The notes beneath the pieces were generated by a model, which saw only the letters and a program-made list of their open reading frames with translations, did not search any database and had not been told where the DNA came from. This document shows, one piece after another, positions 1-10,062 of a stretch of 64,000 bases of DNA. Within the stretch, counting starts at the first letter, position 1. Each line of letters begins with the position of its first letter. The translations under genes were made by a program, and so were the position numbers. Origin of the DNA: Aliivibrio finisterrensis (lineage in GTDB: Bacteria; Pseudomonadota; Gammaproteobacteria; Enterobacterales; Vibrionaceae); NCBI RefSeq assembly GCF_008933155.1, contig NZ_WBVP01000005.1, forward strand, positions 62,001-126,000. Reading direction: 5' to 3'.

Positions 1-1
1 C

Positions 2-133
2 TCATTGCGTGCCGATTATGCAATCAGCATGCGTCATAACTCAGTTCATGGTGCAGACAGTCCTGAATCTGCAGCACGCGAGATTGCTTACTTCTTTGCT
101 GAAGATGAAATCTGTCCACGTCCAGCAGAATAA
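2..133 (+). CDS. ndk: Nucleoside diphosphate kinase, C-terminal fragment
   Basis: Only the last 43 codons lie in the window; the gene begins upstream of base 1. The reading frame from base 2 to the TAA at 131-133 contains the NDK active-site region with the phospho-accepting histidine ([10 protein letters not shown]) and the family's C-terminal segment ending in C-P-R-P-A-E. NDK transfers the terminal phosphate of ATP to other nucleoside diphosphates through that histidine and balances NTP and dNTP pools in the cytoplasm. The neighbour downstream is rlmN, an order common in gammaproteobacteria. Family identity is secure; the N-terminal two thirds cannot be assessed. Confidence 0.88.
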   Translation, partial: SLRADYAISMRHNSVHGADSPESAAREIAYFFAEDEICPRPAE

Positions 134-156
134 AGGATTAAGGATTTAGATCGGTC

Positions 157-189
157 GCAAGCTCCCTTGAAGGTTTCAGAGGAGCTTGC
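157..189 (+). terminator. Possible stem-loop terminator after ndk
   Basis: GCAAGCTCC at 157-165 is perfectly complementary to GGAGCTTGC at 181-189, with a 15-base loop. It starts 24 bases after the ndk stop codon. No run of T follows directly, so it may be a weak terminator or a 3'-end stabilising hairpin. Confidence 0.4.
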
Positions 190-357
190 TGTTAGTCTGG
201 TATTTAAAATAATATAGTCAATACAGTAAATTTTTCTTTTCTATAACAGATTAATCATACACCCGCTTTAAACCTCGACCCTCTAGTAATATTCTCTCAA
301 AACTTGTACAATTCTGCGCCCGATATTCGCGGTGATGTTATTTATCAGAGAGGCAAC

Positions 358-1476
358 ATGACTACAGCTAAAATCAATCTACTGGACTTTGATCGTAAAG
401 GACTTCGAGCATTTTTTTCTGAGGAATTAGGAGAGAAAGCATTCAGAGCCGATCAAATCATGAAGTGGATGTATCACTTTGGTTGTGATGATTTCGATCA
501 AATGAACAACATCAACAAAAAACTTCGTGAAAAACTAAAGCACAAGTGTGAGATCCGCGCCCCTTATGTATCAGAAGCTCAGCATTCGGTTGATGGCACT
601 ATCAAATGGGCGATGAAAGTAGGCGATCAAGATGTTGAAACGGTTTATATCCCTGATGGTGACCGTGCTACATTATGCGTATCTTCTCAAGTAGGTTGTG
701 CATTGGAATGTAAATTCTGTTCAACTGCTCAACAAGGCTTTAACCGTAACCTTAAAGTGTCTGAAATTGTAGGCCAAATTTGGCGTGCAGCTCGTGAAAT
801 TGGTTTAGAAAAAGAAACGGGGCGTCGTCCAATTACAAATATTGTAATGATGGGCATGGGCGAACCGCTGCTTAATATGAAAAACTTAATTCCATCATTA
901 GAAATTATGCTTGATGATCTAGGTTTTGGTTTATCTAAGCGTCGTGTAACGGTATCGACGTCAGGTGTTGTATCTGGCTTAGAGCAAATGATTGGGAAAA
1001 TCGATGTAGCATTAGCGATCTCTCTTCATGCGCCAACGGATGAACTACGTAGCGAAATCATGCCAATCAATGACCGTTGGAATATTGATGCATTTTTATC
1101 GTGCGTTCGCGAATACATTGCATCATCAAATGCTAACCGTGGTCGTGTAACGGTAGAGTATGTCCTTTTAGATCATGTTAATGATGATATGAATCATGCA
1201 AGACAACTCGCAGAATTACTAAAAGATACCCCTGCAAAGATTAATTTGATTCCATTTAACCCATATCCTGGGTCACCATACAAAAAGCCAAGTAATTCAC
1301 GTATCGATCGATTCATGAAGACACTAATGGAATACGATTTTACGGTAACCGTTCGTAAAACTCGTGGCGATGATATTGATGCTGCTTGTGGTCAATTAGT
1401 GGGTGATGTAATCGATAGAACTAAACGTACTCAAGTTAAACAGCAAGGTGAGGCTATCCCTGTTAAAACTGTTTAA
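358..1476 (+). CDS. rlmN: Dual-specificity RNA methyltransferase RlmN (23S rRNA m2A2503 / tRNA m2A37)
   Basis: Radical SAM enzyme that methylates C2 of adenine 2503 in 23S rRNA and adenine 37 in some tRNAs. The protein is 372 residues from the ATG at 358, which is preceded by an AGAGAGG ribosome site; the upstream in-frame TTG at 304 lacks one and would add 18 unconserved residues. The [4Fe-4S] motif CxxxCxxC is at C114-C118-C121 ([10 protein letters not shown]), followed by the SAM-binding G-M-G-E-P segment. A C-terminal cysteine in the D-I-D-A-A-C-G-Q segment fits the second methyl-carrying cysteine of the family. It heads a row of same-strand housekeeping genes in the usual gammaproteobacterial order. 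Confidence 0.95.
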   Translation: MTTAKINLLDFDRKGLRAFFSEELGEKAFRADQIMKWMYHFGCDDFDQMNNINKKLREKLKHKCEIRAPYVSEAQHSVDGTIKWAMKVGDQDVETVYIPDGDRATLCVSSQVGCALECKFCSTAQQGFNRNLKVSEIVGQIWRAAREIGLEKETGRRPITNIVMMGMGEPLLNMKNLIPSLEIMLDDLGFGLSKRRVTVSTSGVVSGLEQMIGKIDVALAISLHAPTDELRSEIMPINDRWNIDAFLSCVREYIASSNANRGRVTVEYVLLDHVNDDMNHARQLAELLKDTPAKINLIPFNPYPGSPYKKPSNSRIDRFMKTLMEYDFTVTVRKTRGDDIDAACGQLVGDVIDRTKRTQVKQQGEAIPVKTV

Positions 1477-1506
1477 CCTTGATGTATAACAGCAAGGGAA
1501 GGCAGT

Positions 1507-2268
1507 ATGAGAAAATGGAGTGCGGCACTATTAACAATTGGAGTGTTAATCAGTGCTGGTTGTGTCACGGTAAATGAAGCCGATGACATGACCCAAGAAG
1601 AGATAATTCGAGCTGCTGAAGCTCGAATTACCCTTGGATTAAGCTATTTAAATGCGGGCAACATGATCAAAGCCCGTGAAAATTTGGAACTGGCTGTACA
1701 ATACGCTCCCGACTATTACCGCTCTCAAACTTCCCTCGCTTATTATTACCAACAAGTAGATGAAGATGCATTAGCTGAAAAGGCTTACAAACGAGCATTA
1801 CGTTCTTCATCAAAAAATGGTAATGTATTAAATAACTACGGCGTTTTTCTTTGTAAAAATGGCCGTTATGAGGAAGCTCAACAGAAGTTTGCTCAAGCAA
1901 TAGATCAACCTTACTATTACCTTGTTTCGGCAAGTTATGAAAATGCAGCCATGTGCGCATTAAGTAGTGGGGATAAAGTGACAGCAAAAACGTATTTTGA
2001 GCGCTCACTGGCTCATGATCCGAATCGAGTTCGTTCCACCCTTCAATTGGCTAAATTGAATATTGATGAAGGTAACTATTCAGAACCGAGAATTGCGCTG
2101 TTTAAATTTACTAAGAAGTATGGATACAAACCCGTTAGCCTAAGCTTACTCATAGAATTAGAAAAAAAAGCAGGCAATACGCATTTGGTTAAAAAATACG
2201 TAAATATTCTCGGGAAAGAGTATCCAGACTCAACAGAATATCAGAATTATATAAATTATGACGATTGA
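1507..2268 (+). CDS. pilW: Type IV pilus biogenesis/stability lipoprotein PilW (PilF)
   Basis: Predicted outer-membrane lipoprotein needed for assembly or stability of the PilQ secretin of type IV pili. The N-terminus is a lipoprotein signal with the box I-S-A-G-C and the lipid-carrying cysteine at residue 19. The rest, about 40-230, is alternating helical TPR repeats (for example the segments around A-G-N-M-I-K-A-R-E-N-L and G-R-Y-E-E-A-Q-Q-K-F). Length 253 aa matches the family. The 3' end overlaps the rodZ start by 11 bases, suggesting coupled translation. The location between rlmN and rodZ is the standard place for this gene. Confidence 0.9.
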   Translation: MRKWSAALLTIGVLISAGCVTVNEADDMTQEEIIRAAEARITLGLSYLNAGNMIKARENLELAVQYAPDYYRSQTSLAYYYQQVDEDALAEKAYKRALRSSSKNGNVLNNYGVFLCKNGRYEEAQQKFAQAIDQPYYYLVSASYENAAMCALSSGDKVTAKTYFERSLAHDPNRVRSTLQLAKLNIDEGNYSEPRIALFKFTKKYGYKPVSLSLLIELEKKAGNTHLVKKYVNILGKEYPDSTEYQNYINYDD

Positions 2269-3193
2269 ACATATTGAAGAAAAAGTAGAAACATTGGTAG
2301 CTCCAGGCTTGTTACTTAAAGAAGCGCGTGAGGAGCAAGGGTTATCACTTGAAGATATCTCATCACGTTTACGTTTACGCGTTGAAGTTTTACAGCAAAT
2401 TGAAGCTGATAAATTTGATATGGGTAAATTAGCGACGTTTACTCGTGGCTACTATCGTTCTTATGCCAAAATTGTCAATGTGCCTGAAATCAAAGTATTA
2501 AATGCTTTAGACCAATTAGGTAAAGCATTGATAGAAGAGCATGATATGCAGAGTTTTTCTCGTAAAACGAAAAGAGAAAAACACGATAACCGCATAATGA
2601 AACTGACATGGGTTATTTTTGCGTTAATTCTTAGTATGTCTGTTTTGTGGTGGTGGCAAGAGCAAGCTCAATTAGAGAGCAAACAAGACGCAGAATTAAT
2701 TACAGAAGTGACACCTGAAGCGCCAACTCAAGTGACAGAAAGCACGACTGGTGAAGATGGCGCTACAGATGAACATCCAGTGCTTAATGAGACGAATGCT
2801 CTTGAGGTTGATACTAAACTTTCAGAATTAGAAACAACACCTGAAGAACTTGAGGCACCTATTGCAGAAGACGTAAGTATCAATGAAGCAGTAGATGCAA
2901 CTTCAGAAGCAAAAGCTGAAGAAAAAGTCGCAGTAGTAGAGCCAGTAGCAATTGCTGAAGATGTACTAATGACCTTTAATAATGATTGTTGGCTACAAGT
3001 TCAGGACGCAGCAAATAACCGTCTATACTCAGGCGTGAAAAAAGCAAATCAAACACTAAAACTGACAGGTAAAGCGCCTTATAAACTAGTTATAGGTGCT
3101 CCAAGTGCCGTAACATTAACTTATAAAGGTAAACCTGTTGATTTATCTGCATATCCTGCCGGTAAAGTTGCACGATTAACCCTACCTCAATAA
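2258..3193 (+). CDS. rodZ: Cytoskeleton protein RodZ
   Basis: Bitopic membrane protein that binds MreB and helps keep the rod shape. Order of parts: a cytoplasmic Xre-type helix-turn-helix domain at about 15-85 (L-L-K-E-A-R-E-E-Q-G-L-S-L-E-D-I), a basic patch, one membrane helix at about 113-132, a long acidic Thr/Glu-rich periplasmic linker at about 135-230, and a C-terminal DUF4115 beta domain at about 235-311 (W-L-Q-V-Q-D-A). The ATG lies inside pilW. Its position between pilW and ispG matches other gammaproteobacteria. Linker length and composition vary widely in the family and carry no functional information. Confidence 0.92.
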   Translation: MTIEHIEEKVETLVAPGLLLKEAREEQGLSLEDISSRLRLRVEVLQQIEADKFDMGKLATFTRGYYRSYAKIVNVPEIKVLNALDQLGKALIEEHDMQSFSRKTKREKHDNRIMKLTWVIFALILSMSVLWWWQEQAQLESKQDAELITEVTPEAPTQVTESTTGEDGATDEHPVLNETNALEVDTKLSELETTPEELEAPIAEDVSINEAVDATSEAKAEEKVAVVEPVAIAEDVLMTFNNDCWLQVQDAANNRLYSGVKKANQTLKLTGKAPYKLVIGAPSAVTLTYKGKPVDLSAYPAGKVARLTLPQ

Positions 3194-3205
3194 TGAGTTG
3201 ATTCC

Positions 3206-4324
3206 ATGCATACAGAATCCCCAATTAAACGCCGTCAATCTACTCGCATTTATGTGGGTAATGTTCCTATTGGAGATGGCGCTCCGATCGCAGTTCAGTC
3301 AATGACAAACACGTTAACGACTGATGTTGCTGCGACAGTTGCTCAAATTAAAGCACTTGAGAAAGTCGGTGCCGACATTGTTCGTGTTTCAGTACCCACA
3401 ATGGATGCTGCTGAGGCGTTTAAGCTAATTAAACAACAAGTCTCAGTCCCTTTAGTTGCTGATATTCATTTTGATTATCGTATTGCACTAAAAGTTGCCG
3501 AGTATGGCGTAGATTGCTTACGTATTAATCCGGGTAATATCGGTAATGAGCAACGTATTCGCTCTGTTGTTGATTGTGCTCGTGATAAAAATATTCCAAT
3601 TCGTATTGGTGTTAACGGCGGCTCATTAGAAAAAGACATTCAAGCTAAATATAAAGAGCCAACAGCAGAAGCGTTACTTGAGTCAGCAATGCGACATGTT
3701 GATATATTGGACAAAATGAACTTTGACCAGTTTAAAGTCAGCGTTAAAGCATCAGATGTATTTCTCGCAGTTGATTCATACCGCTTGTTAGCAAAACAAA
3801 TCGCTCAACCACTGCATTTAGGTATTACTGAGGCTGGTGGTGCGCGCGCAGGCTCTGTAAAGTCAGCTGTTGGTTTAGGGTTACTATTATCTGAAGGTAT
3901 TGGTGACACACTACGTATTTCTTTGGCAGCAGATCCTGTTGAAGAGATCAAAGTTGGTTTTGATATCTTAAAATCATTGCGTATTCGCTCTCGCGGTATT
4001 AACTTTATTGCTTGCCCTACATGTTCTCGTCAAGAGTTTGATGTGATCGCAACGGTTAATGAGCTTGAACAGCGTTTAGAAGACTTAATCACACCAATGG
4101 ATGTATCTCTTATTGGTTGTGTTGTAAATGGCCCTGGTGAAGCTGAAGTTTCGCATATGGGAATTGCGGGAAGTAACCGCAAAAGTGCGTTCTATGAAGA
4201 TGGCATACGTCAGAAAGAGCGTTTTGATAATGATAATATTGTGGATAAATTAGAAGCAAAAATTCGTGCTAAAGCAGCAACGTTATCAAAAGAAAACCAA
4301 ATTGATATTAATCAGATAGACTGA
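3206..4324 (+). CDS. ispG: 4-hydroxy-3-methylbut-2-enyl diphosphate synthase IspG
   Basis: Flavodoxin-dependent iron-sulfur enzyme of the MEP isoprenoid pathway; converts 2-C-methyl-erythritol 2,4-cyclodiphosphate to HMBPP. 372 residues, the normal length of the short bacterial form. The TIM-barrel begins with the conserved [12 protein letters not shown] segment. The cluster-binding cysteines are visible as A-C-P-T-C-S-R and, further on, [11 protein letters not shown]. It starts 12 bases after rodZ and precedes hisS by 38 bases, so the genes are likely co-transcribed. Confidence 0.95.
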   Translation: MHTESPIKRRQSTRIYVGNVPIGDGAPIAVQSMTNTLTTDVAATVAQIKALEKVGADIVRVSVPTMDAAEAFKLIKQQVSVPLVADIHFDYRIALKVAEYGVDCLRINPGNIGNEQRIRSVVDCARDKNIPIRIGVNGGSLEKDIQAKYKEPTAEALLESAMRHVDILDKMNFDQFKVSVKASDVFLAVDSYRLLAKQIAQPLHLGITEAGGARAGSVKSAVGLGLLLSEGIGDTLRISLAADPVEEIKVGFDILKSLRIRSRGINFIACPTCSRQEFDVIATVNELEQRLEDLITPMDVSLIGCVVNGPGEAEVSHMGIAGSNRKSAFYEDGIRQKERFDNDNIVDKLEAKIRAKAATLSKENQIDINQID

Positions 4325-4362
4325 TTAATTGTAGATATAAATAAACCCATTGGGAAGTGAAC

Positions 4363-5631
4363 GTGGCTAAAGCAATCCAAGCAATTCGAGGCATGAATGA
4401 CTGCCTTCCAACACAATCGCCATTGTGGCACAAAGTTGAAAATAGCGTAAAACGCGTTATCAGTGCATACGGTTATAACGAAGTTCGTATGCCTATCGTT
4501 GAGCAAACGAATCTTTTTAAACGAGCTATCGGTGAAGTTACTGATGTTGTTGAAAAAGAGATGTATACGTTTGAAGACCGTAATGGTGATAGCTTAACGC
4601 TTCGTCCTGAAGGGACTGCGGGTTGTGTTCGTGCAGGAATTGAAAATGGTTTACTGTACAACCAAGAGCAACGTTTATGGTACATGGGCCCAATGTTCCG
4701 TCACGAGCGCCCTCAAAAAGGTCGTTACCGTCAATTCCACCAAGTTGGTGTTGAAGTATTTGGTTTGAACGGCCCTGATGTTGATGCTGAATTGATTATG
4801 ATGACTGCGCGTTTATGGCGTGAATTAGGCATCGATCAACACGTTCGCTTAGAGTTAAACTCGATTGGTTCATTAGAAGCGCGTGCTAACTATCGTGTTG
4901 CACTTATTGCTTTTCTAGAACAACACCTAGATGTATTAGACGAAGATTGTAAGCGTCGTATGCACACTAATCCAATGCGTGTTTTAGATACAAAGAACCC
5001 AGATGTTCAAGCAATTTTAGGTGATGCACCTAAGTTATCTGAGTACTTAGATGATGATTCGAAAGCACATTTTTCTGGATTATGTGAACTACTTGACGCT
5101 GCTGGTATCCAATATCAAGTTAATGAACGTTTAGTTCGTGGATTAGATTATTATAACCGCACTGTTTTTGAGTGGATTACTGAAAGTTTAGGCGCTCAAG
5201 GCACGGTATGTGGCGGTGGTCGTTATGATGGTCTAGTTGAACAACTAGGCGGTAAAGCAACGCCAGCGGTTGGTTTTGCTATGGGCCTAGAGCGTTTAGT
5301 ATTACTAATGGAAACATTAGAATTAACTGACGTTCGTCGTTCAGTTGATGTGTACATGGTGACGTCTGGCGAAGGTACATTAATGGCTGGTATGAAACTG
5401 GCTGAGTCCCTACGTGAACAAGTACCAGGCTTACGCGTAATGTGCCACTTTGGTGGCGGTAACTTTAAAAAACAATTTAAACGTGCTGATAATGCCGGTG
5501 CCGCAGTTGCTCTTATTTTAGGTGAGAGTGAAGTCGCTGAGCAGACAGTTAACGTAAAAGATTTACGAACTGGCGAGCAAGAAACTTTAGCTCAAACAGA
5601 CGTATTCGCAAAATTAGCTGATTTGATTTAA
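4363..5631 (+). CDS. hisS: Histidyl-tRNA synthetase
   Basis: Class II aminoacyl-tRNA synthetase that charges tRNA-His. I place the start at the GTG at 4363 (protein begins [14 protein letters not shown], 422 aa) because this aligns with E. coli HisS and a GGGA ribosome site lies 7 bases upstream; another in-frame GTG at 4357 is too close to that site. Motif 2 ([11 protein letters not shown]), the two histidine A motifs (L-V-R-G-L-D-Y-Y and G-G-G-R-Y-D-G) and motif 3 (A-M-G-L-E-R) are intact. An anticodon-binding domain fills the last 100 residues. Confidence 0.95.
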   Translation: MAKAIQAIRGMNDCLPTQSPLWHKVENSVKRVISAYGYNEVRMPIVEQTNLFKRAIGEVTDVVEKEMYTFEDRNGDSLTLRPEGTAGCVRAGIENGLLYNQEQRLWYMGPMFRHERPQKGRYRQFHQVGVEVFGLNGPDVDAELIMMTARLWRELGIDQHVRLELNSIGSLEARANYRVALIAFLEQHLDVLDEDCKRRMHTNPMRVLDTKNPDVQAILGDAPKLSEYLDDDSKAHFSGLCELLDAAGIQYQVNERLVRGLDYYNRTVFEWITESLGAQGTVCGGGRYDGLVEQLGGKATPAVGFAMGLERLVLLMETLELTDVRRSVDVYMVTSGEGTLMAGMKLAESLREQVPGLRVMCHFGGGNFKKQFKRADNAGAAVALILGESEVAEQTVNVKDLRTGEQETLAQTDVFAKLADLI

Positions 5632-5642
5632 GAGGATAGGAC

Positions 5643-6254
5643 GTGGAAGCCTACGAAACTGAAGAACAACAAGTTGAAGCCATTAAAAGTTGGTGGAAAG
5701 AAAATGGCAAGGCAGTCGTTGTTGGTGGCGTTGTTGGCATTGGTGCAATTTTAGGTTGGAAATATTACCAATCGGCGCAAATTGAAGCAAAAGATACAGC
5801 GTCAATGTCTTATGAGAAAACATTAACGACATTGCAAGCATCTGGTGCAGAAGCCGCTGAGTCAACTCAAGCGTTTATTAATGCAAATGCAAAAAGCGAA
5901 TACGCAACTTTAGCGGCTCTTCAGCTAGCAAAGGTACAAGTAGAAGCTGGCCAACTTGATAATGCAATAACGCAGTTAAATTGGATTGCAAGTAACAGCA
6001 AAGATGAGTCTTTGATTGCTACGGCACAAATTCGAATTGCTCGTATTCAAGCACAACAAGAAGAATTTGATGCAGCACTAACAACACTAGAAACAGTGAA
6101 ACCTGCAAGTTGGGCTGCGCGTGTTGCTGAAGTTAAAGGTGATATTGCACTTCGTCAAGGTGATATAGCAACAGCTCGCTCTGCTTATACAGAGGCACTG
6201 CAAGCTGGTATGAACCAAGCGGTTCAAATGAAACTGGATGATTTAGCAGAGTAA
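5643..6254 (+). CDS. yfgM: Ancillary SecYEG translocon subunit YfgM
   Basis: Single-span inner-membrane protein that associates with SecYEG and PpiD and assists proteins leaving the translocon. 203 residues: a short cytoplasmic start, a glycine/valine-rich membrane helix at about 24-43, then a periplasmic TPR-like helical domain (TPR_21 family). The start is GTG at 5643 with an AGGATAGG ribosome site immediately upstream. It sits between hisS and bamB, the conserved order in Enterobacteria and Vibrio. Function follows from E. coli YfgM; the sequence itself shows only topology and fold. Confidence 0.9.
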   Translation: MEAYETEEQQVEAIKSWWKENGKAVVVGGVVGIGAILGWKYYQSAQIEAKDTASMSYEKTLTTLQASGAEAAESTQAFINANAKSEYATLAALQLAKVQVEAGQLDNAITQLNWIASNSKDESLIATAQIRIARIQAQQEEFDAALTTLETVKPASWAARVAEVKGDIALRQGDIATARSAYTEALQAGMNQAVQMKLDDLAE

Positions 6255-6264
6255 GGACAACTGA

Positions 6265-7422
6265 ATGCGTAAGGTGTTAAAAAAAGCGGCATTATGTACC
6301 TTTGGTTTCTCGATGCTTTTTGGTTGTGCGAGTGAAGAAGATACAATCGTAATGGCACCGGTTCCTGTTGTTCAAAATCAATTTGAACCAACTACGGAAT
6401 GGACAAGTTCAATTGGAGATGGCGTTGGGCATTATTTTTCTCGTTTAACGCCTGTTTACGCTTATCAAAAAGTTTATGTTGCAAGTCGAGATGGTTTAGT
6501 TAAAGCGCTTGATCCTGAAAATGGTAAAACAATTTGGGAGCAAGACTTAGAGCAAGATGATACCGCTCGATTATCTGGCGGCTTAACACTGACATACGGC
6601 AAAGTCTTTATTGGTTCTGAGAATGGTGAGCTTATCACTCTTGATGCAGAAACGGGTGAAGAATTATGGCGTGAGAAAGTGGATGGTGAAGTACTTGCAA
6701 AACCATTAGCTGATGAAGGTTATGTTATTATTCATACAAGTCGTGGAGCATTGGTTGCTTTTGATGCTGAAACGGGTGTAGAACAATGGCAAATTAACAG
6801 TGAAGTGCCTAACTTAACCCTTCGTGGTGACAGTGCACCAGTGAGTATCTCAGGTGGTGTTTTTTGGGGAATGTCTAATGGTCGTTTAGCAGCCGCTTTG
6901 ATCTCTAAAGGTCAGCTATTATGGCAACAACCAGTAGGTACACCCAAAGGGGCAACAGAAATTGATCGCCTCGTTGATGTTGATGCATCTCCACTTATTT
7001 TAGGTGGGCGCTTATATACCATTGGCTACAATGGTCAGTTAATCGCATTAGATCTTCGTACAGGGCAACCTGTTTGGAAGCGTAATTACTCATCAGCGAT
7101 GAATATGTCATCAGATGGAAAGCGACTTTTCTTAGTGACAGAAAAAGATCATGTTGTCGCTGTTGATGCACGAAGTGGTACCGAGCTTTGGAATAATGAA
7201 GAGCTTGAATACCGCCAGTTAACATCGCCAACGATTATTGATAATTACATCGTAGTTGCTGATAGTGAAGGCTACCTACATTGGTTGGATAGAGATACCG
7301 GGTTGTTTATGTCTCAGCAAGAGATTGACAGTGACGGTATCGCAGTATCCCCAATTTTGGTGGAAGATAGCTTTGTTATTGTGACTCGCGAAGGCGATAT
7401 CAAAAAAATGCGAATTAAATAA
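6265..7422 (+). CDS. bamB: Outer membrane protein assembly factor BamB
   Basis: Lipoprotein of the BAM complex that supports BamA in inserting beta-barrel proteins into the outer membrane. The lipobox M-L-F-G-C places the lipidated cysteine at residue 21. The mature part is an eight-bladed PQQ-type propeller: repeated blade signatures such as L-D-P-E-N-G-K-T-I-W, L-D-A-E-T-G-E-E-L-W, F-D-A-E-T-G-V-E-Q-W and V-D-A-R-S-G-T-E-L-W are visible through the protein. Length 385 aa is typical. It is the last gene before a strong terminator, so the run from rlmN to bamB may form one or a few overlapping transcripts. Confidence 0.95.
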   Translation: MRKVLKKAALCTFGFSMLFGCASEEDTIVMAPVPVVQNQFEPTTEWTSSIGDGVGHYFSRLTPVYAYQKVYVASRDGLVKALDPENGKTIWEQDLEQDDTARLSGGLTLTYGKVFIGSENGELITLDAETGEELWREKVDGEVLAKPLADEGYVIIHTSRGALVAFDAETGVEQWQINSEVPNLTLRGDSAPVSISGGVFWGMSNGRLAAALISKGQLLWQQPVGTPKGATEIDRLVDVDASPLILGGRLYTIGYNGQLIALDLRTGQPVWKRNYSSAMNMSSDGKRLFLVTEKDHVVAVDARSGTELWNNEELEYRQLTSPTIIDNYIVVADSEGYLHWLDRDTGLFMSQQEIDSDGIAVSPILVEDSFVIVTREGDIKKMRIK

Positions 7423-7447
7423 GTTTTATTTGCTATAATTGTGAATT

Positions 7448-7479
7448 GGCTCCAAGTCCTTTGGCTTTGGAGCCTTTTA
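7448..7479 (+). terminator. Rho-independent terminator after bamB
   Basis: GGCTCCAAG at 7448-7456 pairs with CTTTGGAGCC at 7465-7474 (one bulge), followed by TTTTATTGTTTTT. It lies 26 bases after the bamB stop and closes the upstream run before der. Confidence 0.85.
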
Positions 7480-7504
7480 TTGTTTTTAGATAGTGAAAGA
7501 TAAT

Positions 7505-7561
7505 CCAATTTGGTGATGGCTTTACTACTTGATAAATCCGTTAAAACCATCATCAAATTGG
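7505..7561. repeat. 19-bp imperfect inverted repeat upstream of der
   Basis: The arms at 7505-7523 and 7543-7561 are complementary at 17 of 19 positions, separated by a 19-base loop; the left arm begins CCAATTTGGTGATGG and the right arm ends CATCAAATTGG. It sits between the bamB terminator and the der ribosome site, so it would be part of any der leader transcript. Role unknown; could be a leader hairpin or the remnant of a small mobile repeat. Confidence 0.6.
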
Positions 7562-7603
7562 TATTAGCTCGCGCTATGCCTATGATTAAATAAAGAGGTA
7601 TGT

Positions 7604-9106
7604 ATGATTCCTGTTGTTGCTCTGGTAGGGCGTCCAAATGTTGGTAAATCGACGCTGTTTAACCGTGTTACACGCACAAGGGATGCATTAGTTGCTGATT
7701 TTCCTGGTTTAACTCGTGATCGTAAATACGGCCGTGCTAAGTTAGAAGAGCAAGAATTCATTCTTATCGATACCGGTGGTATTGATGGAACAGAAGAAGG
7801 TGTAGAGACTAAAATGGCAGAACAGTCATTAGCTGCGATTGAAGAAGCTGATGTTGTGTTATTTATGGTTGATGGCCGTGCTGGTTTAACATCATCTGAT
7901 GAAGCTATCGCAAAACACTTACGTTCACGTGAAAAACCAACCTTCTTAGTAGTAAATAAGATTGATGGTATTGATGCAGATGCAGCAAGTGCTGAATTCT
8001 GGCAGCTAGGCATGAACAAGGTTTATCAAATTGCAGCTTCACATGGCCGTGGTGTTACATCACTTTTAGAACTTGCTCTAGCTCCTTTTATGGAAGAGCT
8101 TGTTGAAGAGTCTTTGAAAGATGAAAACGGTGAGATGACTGATCTTACTGAGTTTGAAGATTTCGAAGAAGAAGAAAAAGATCTAACGGAAGAAGATGCA
8201 GAAAGAGATTTTTCTCGTCTTCAAGATCAACCAATAAAACTAGCCATTATTGGTCGTCCTAACGTAGGCAAATCAACACTAATTAACCGTATTCTTGGTG
8301 AAGAGCGTGTGGTTGTTTATGACATGCCTGGCACCACTCGTGACTCTATTTACATTCCTATGGAACGTGAAGGTCAAGAGTATGTATTAATCGATACAGC
8401 AGGCGTTCGTCGTCGTGGTCGTATTAATGAAACTGTTGAGAAATTCTCTGTAATCAAAACTCTAAAAGCAGTAGAAGACGCTAACGTTGTGCTTTTAGTT
8501 ATCGATGCGCGTGAAAATATTTCAGATCAAGATCTAAGCTTACTTGGCTTTGCATTAAATGCAGGTCGTTCATTAGTTATTGCTGTGAACAAGTGGGATG
8601 GGCTTGATAATGAAGTTAAAGAGAAAGTGAAATCTGAGCTAGATCGTCGTCTTGGCTTTGTTGATTTTGCTCGTCTTCACTTTATTTCAGCTCTACATGG
8701 TACTGGTGTTGGTCATTTATATGAATCAGTACAAGAAGCATATGTGTCTGCAACTAAGCGTGTAGGTACGTCTGTTCTTACCCGTATTATGAAAATGGCT
8801 CAAGAAGATCACCAACCGCCAATGGTTCGTGGTCGTCGTGTGAAATTGAAATACGCTCACGCAGGTGGTTATAACCCACCGCTTATCGTTATTCACGGTA
8901 ACCAAGTAAAAGAACTCCCTTCTTCTTACAAGCGTTTCTTAATGAACTATTTCCGTAAGTCATTAGAAATTATGGGAACTCCTATTCGTATTCAATTCCA
9001 GAATAGTGAAAACCCATTTGAAGATCGCGGTGGTAAATTGACTCTATCTCAAGAGCGTCAACGTAAGCGTCTAGTTGGCGCAGTGAAAAACCGCAATAAG
9101 AAGTAA
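7604..9106 (+). CDS. der: Ribosome-assembly GTPase Der (EngA)
   Basis: Tandem-domain GTPase essential for 50S subunit maturation. Two complete G domains are seen: the first with G-R-P-N-V-G-K-S-T at about 8-16, [12 protein letters not shown] and N-K-I-D; the second with G-R-P-N-V-G-K-S-T near 216, [12 protein letters not shown] and N-K-W-D. An acidic linker rich in Glu and Asp joins them and a KH-like domain with a basic tail ends the protein. Length 500 aa is normal for Vibrio. AAAGAGG precedes the ATG. It appears monocistronic, with terminators on both sides. Confidence 0.97.
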   Translation: MIPVVALVGRPNVGKSTLFNRVTRTRDALVADFPGLTRDRKYGRAKLEEQEFILIDTGGIDGTEEGVETKMAEQSLAAIEEADVVLFMVDGRAGLTSSDEAIAKHLRSREKPTFLVVNKIDGIDADAASAEFWQLGMNKVYQIAASHGRGVTSLLELALAPFMEELVEESLKDENGEMTDLTEFEDFEEEEKDLTEEDAERDFSRLQDQPIKLAIIGRPNVGKSTLINRILGEERVVVYDMPGTTRDSIYIPMEREGQEYVLIDTAGVRRRGRINETVEKFSVIKTLKAVEDANVVLLVIDARENISDQDLSLLGFALNAGRSLVIAVNKWDGLDNEVKEKVKSELDRRLGFVDFARLHFISALHGTGVGHLYESVQEAYVSATKRVGTSVLTRIMKMAQEDHQPPMVRGRRVKLKYAHAGGYNPPLIVIHGNQVKELPSSYKRFLMNYFRKSLEIMGTPIRIQFQNSENPFEDRGGKLTLSQERQRKRLVGAVKNRNKK

Positions 9107-9140
9107 CCTAGAGCTACTTTATTAATATTATTCAATAATA

Positions 9141-9172
9141 AAACGCCCACCTATTTGTTGGGCGTTTTTTTT
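9141..9172 (+). terminator. Rho-independent terminator after der
   Basis: AAACGCCCA at 9141-9149 pairs with TGGGCGTTT at 9159-9167 and is followed by an unbroken T run to 9172. The next gene begins only 12 bases later, so that gene probably relies on read-through or on a promoter within the der 3' end. Confidence 0.9.
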
Positions 9173-9183
9173 AGGTAAAAATC

Positions 9184-10062
9184 ATGACTCAGCTATCAGC
9201 AACAGAGATTTTATTTTGTCATAACACGTGGCAATCTAATTCCATTGTGAAACTTATTAAAGAAACAGAGCAAGGAAAGTGGGTTGTTACTAAAGAAACT
9301 CCGTTTCATCCTGTTAGCCATATTTGGCCAGATCACCCAGAAGACAAAGGTGTACTTCAAATCAACAATGTTGAATACCCTGTACTTACTTGCCAAACAG
9401 GTGCAATCGAACTATCTACAGGTGAGCTTTATATTGGTAAAGATATTCCAATTAAACGTGGAGAAGCGGGCTGGATTTTTGTTGTTTCGCATTTAATATC
9501 TAAAGATGCCGATATAGCAGTAGAAAACACTGTTGAGCTAAAGGTTGATAAAGAATACCAAGACTCATTGAGTCGCGGACACAGTGCTGGTCATATCGCT
9601 TATTTAGCATTAAACAAAGTGCTTCATGCTAATTATTGGCGTAAAGATGCAGATAGAAAAGATGAACTGGGTCATTACAATTTCAATAGCTACGCTCAAG
9701 AAACCAGCTTTGTTACAGAAGATCATTGCGAAGATGTATACCGTTTAGGTAAAACATTACGTAAGCGAGGGTTGAATAGTGCAGAGATGATGTCGGATCT
9801 TGAGAGTATTGCAGCGCAAGTGAATCAGCAGATTAGTGTGTGGCTTGCCTTAGAAAATGAAGTTTCTATTGAGTGTGAAGGTAAAGCGTTAACTGATTCA
9901 CGTTACTGGATAGCAGACTTTGGTATAGATGGTGTTGCTAAGCTTCCTTGTGGTGGAACGCATGTCTCTTCTTTTAAAGAATATCAAGAGATTAACGTTC
10001 AGCTTAACGCACAAGGTGAGCAAGAATTATTAATGTTAACTCGCTCTACTAAGCGAGTATAA
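9184..10062 (+). CDS. AlaX-like alanyl-tRNA editing domain protein
   Basis: 292-residue protein with the zinc-binding signature of the alanyl/threonyl-tRNA editing (second additional) domain: H133-S-A-G-H137 and, 119 residues on, C256-G-G-T-H260 within L-P-C-G-G-T-H-V. In characterised relatives (AlaX, AlaRS editing domain) these four residues hold the zinc that hydrolyses Ser- or Gly-tRNA-Ala. The N-terminal 120 residues form an OB-like beta region as in AlaX-M/L types. There is no aminoacylation domain, so this is a free-standing trans-editing enzyme by inference. It is placed right after der. Substrate tRNA is not shown by the sequence. Confidence 0.72.
   Translation: MTQLSATEILFCHNTWQSNSIVKLIKETEQGKWVVTKETPFHPVSHIWPDHPEDKGVLQINNVEYPVLTCQTGAIELSTGELYIGKDIPIKRGEAGWIFVVSHLISKDADIAVENTVELKVDKEYQDSLSRGHSAGHIAYLALNKVLHANYWRKDADRKDELGHYNFNSYAQETSFVTEDHCEDVYRLGKTLRKRGLNSAEMMSDLESIAAQVNQQISVWLALENEVSIECEGKALTDSRYWIADFGIDGVAKLPCGGTHVSSFKEYQEINVQLNAQGEQELLMLTRSTKRV

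Noticed and set aside
7564-8019. 151-codon minus-strand open frame opposite der
   Set aside because: It lies antisense to the conserved first G domain of der, is serine/alanine-rich as expected of a mirror frame, and has no ribosome site.
10039-10058. ACTCGCT/AGCGAGT hairpin at the end of the AlaX-like gene
   Set aside because: The stem is inside the last codons and is followed by no T run, so a terminator is unlikely.
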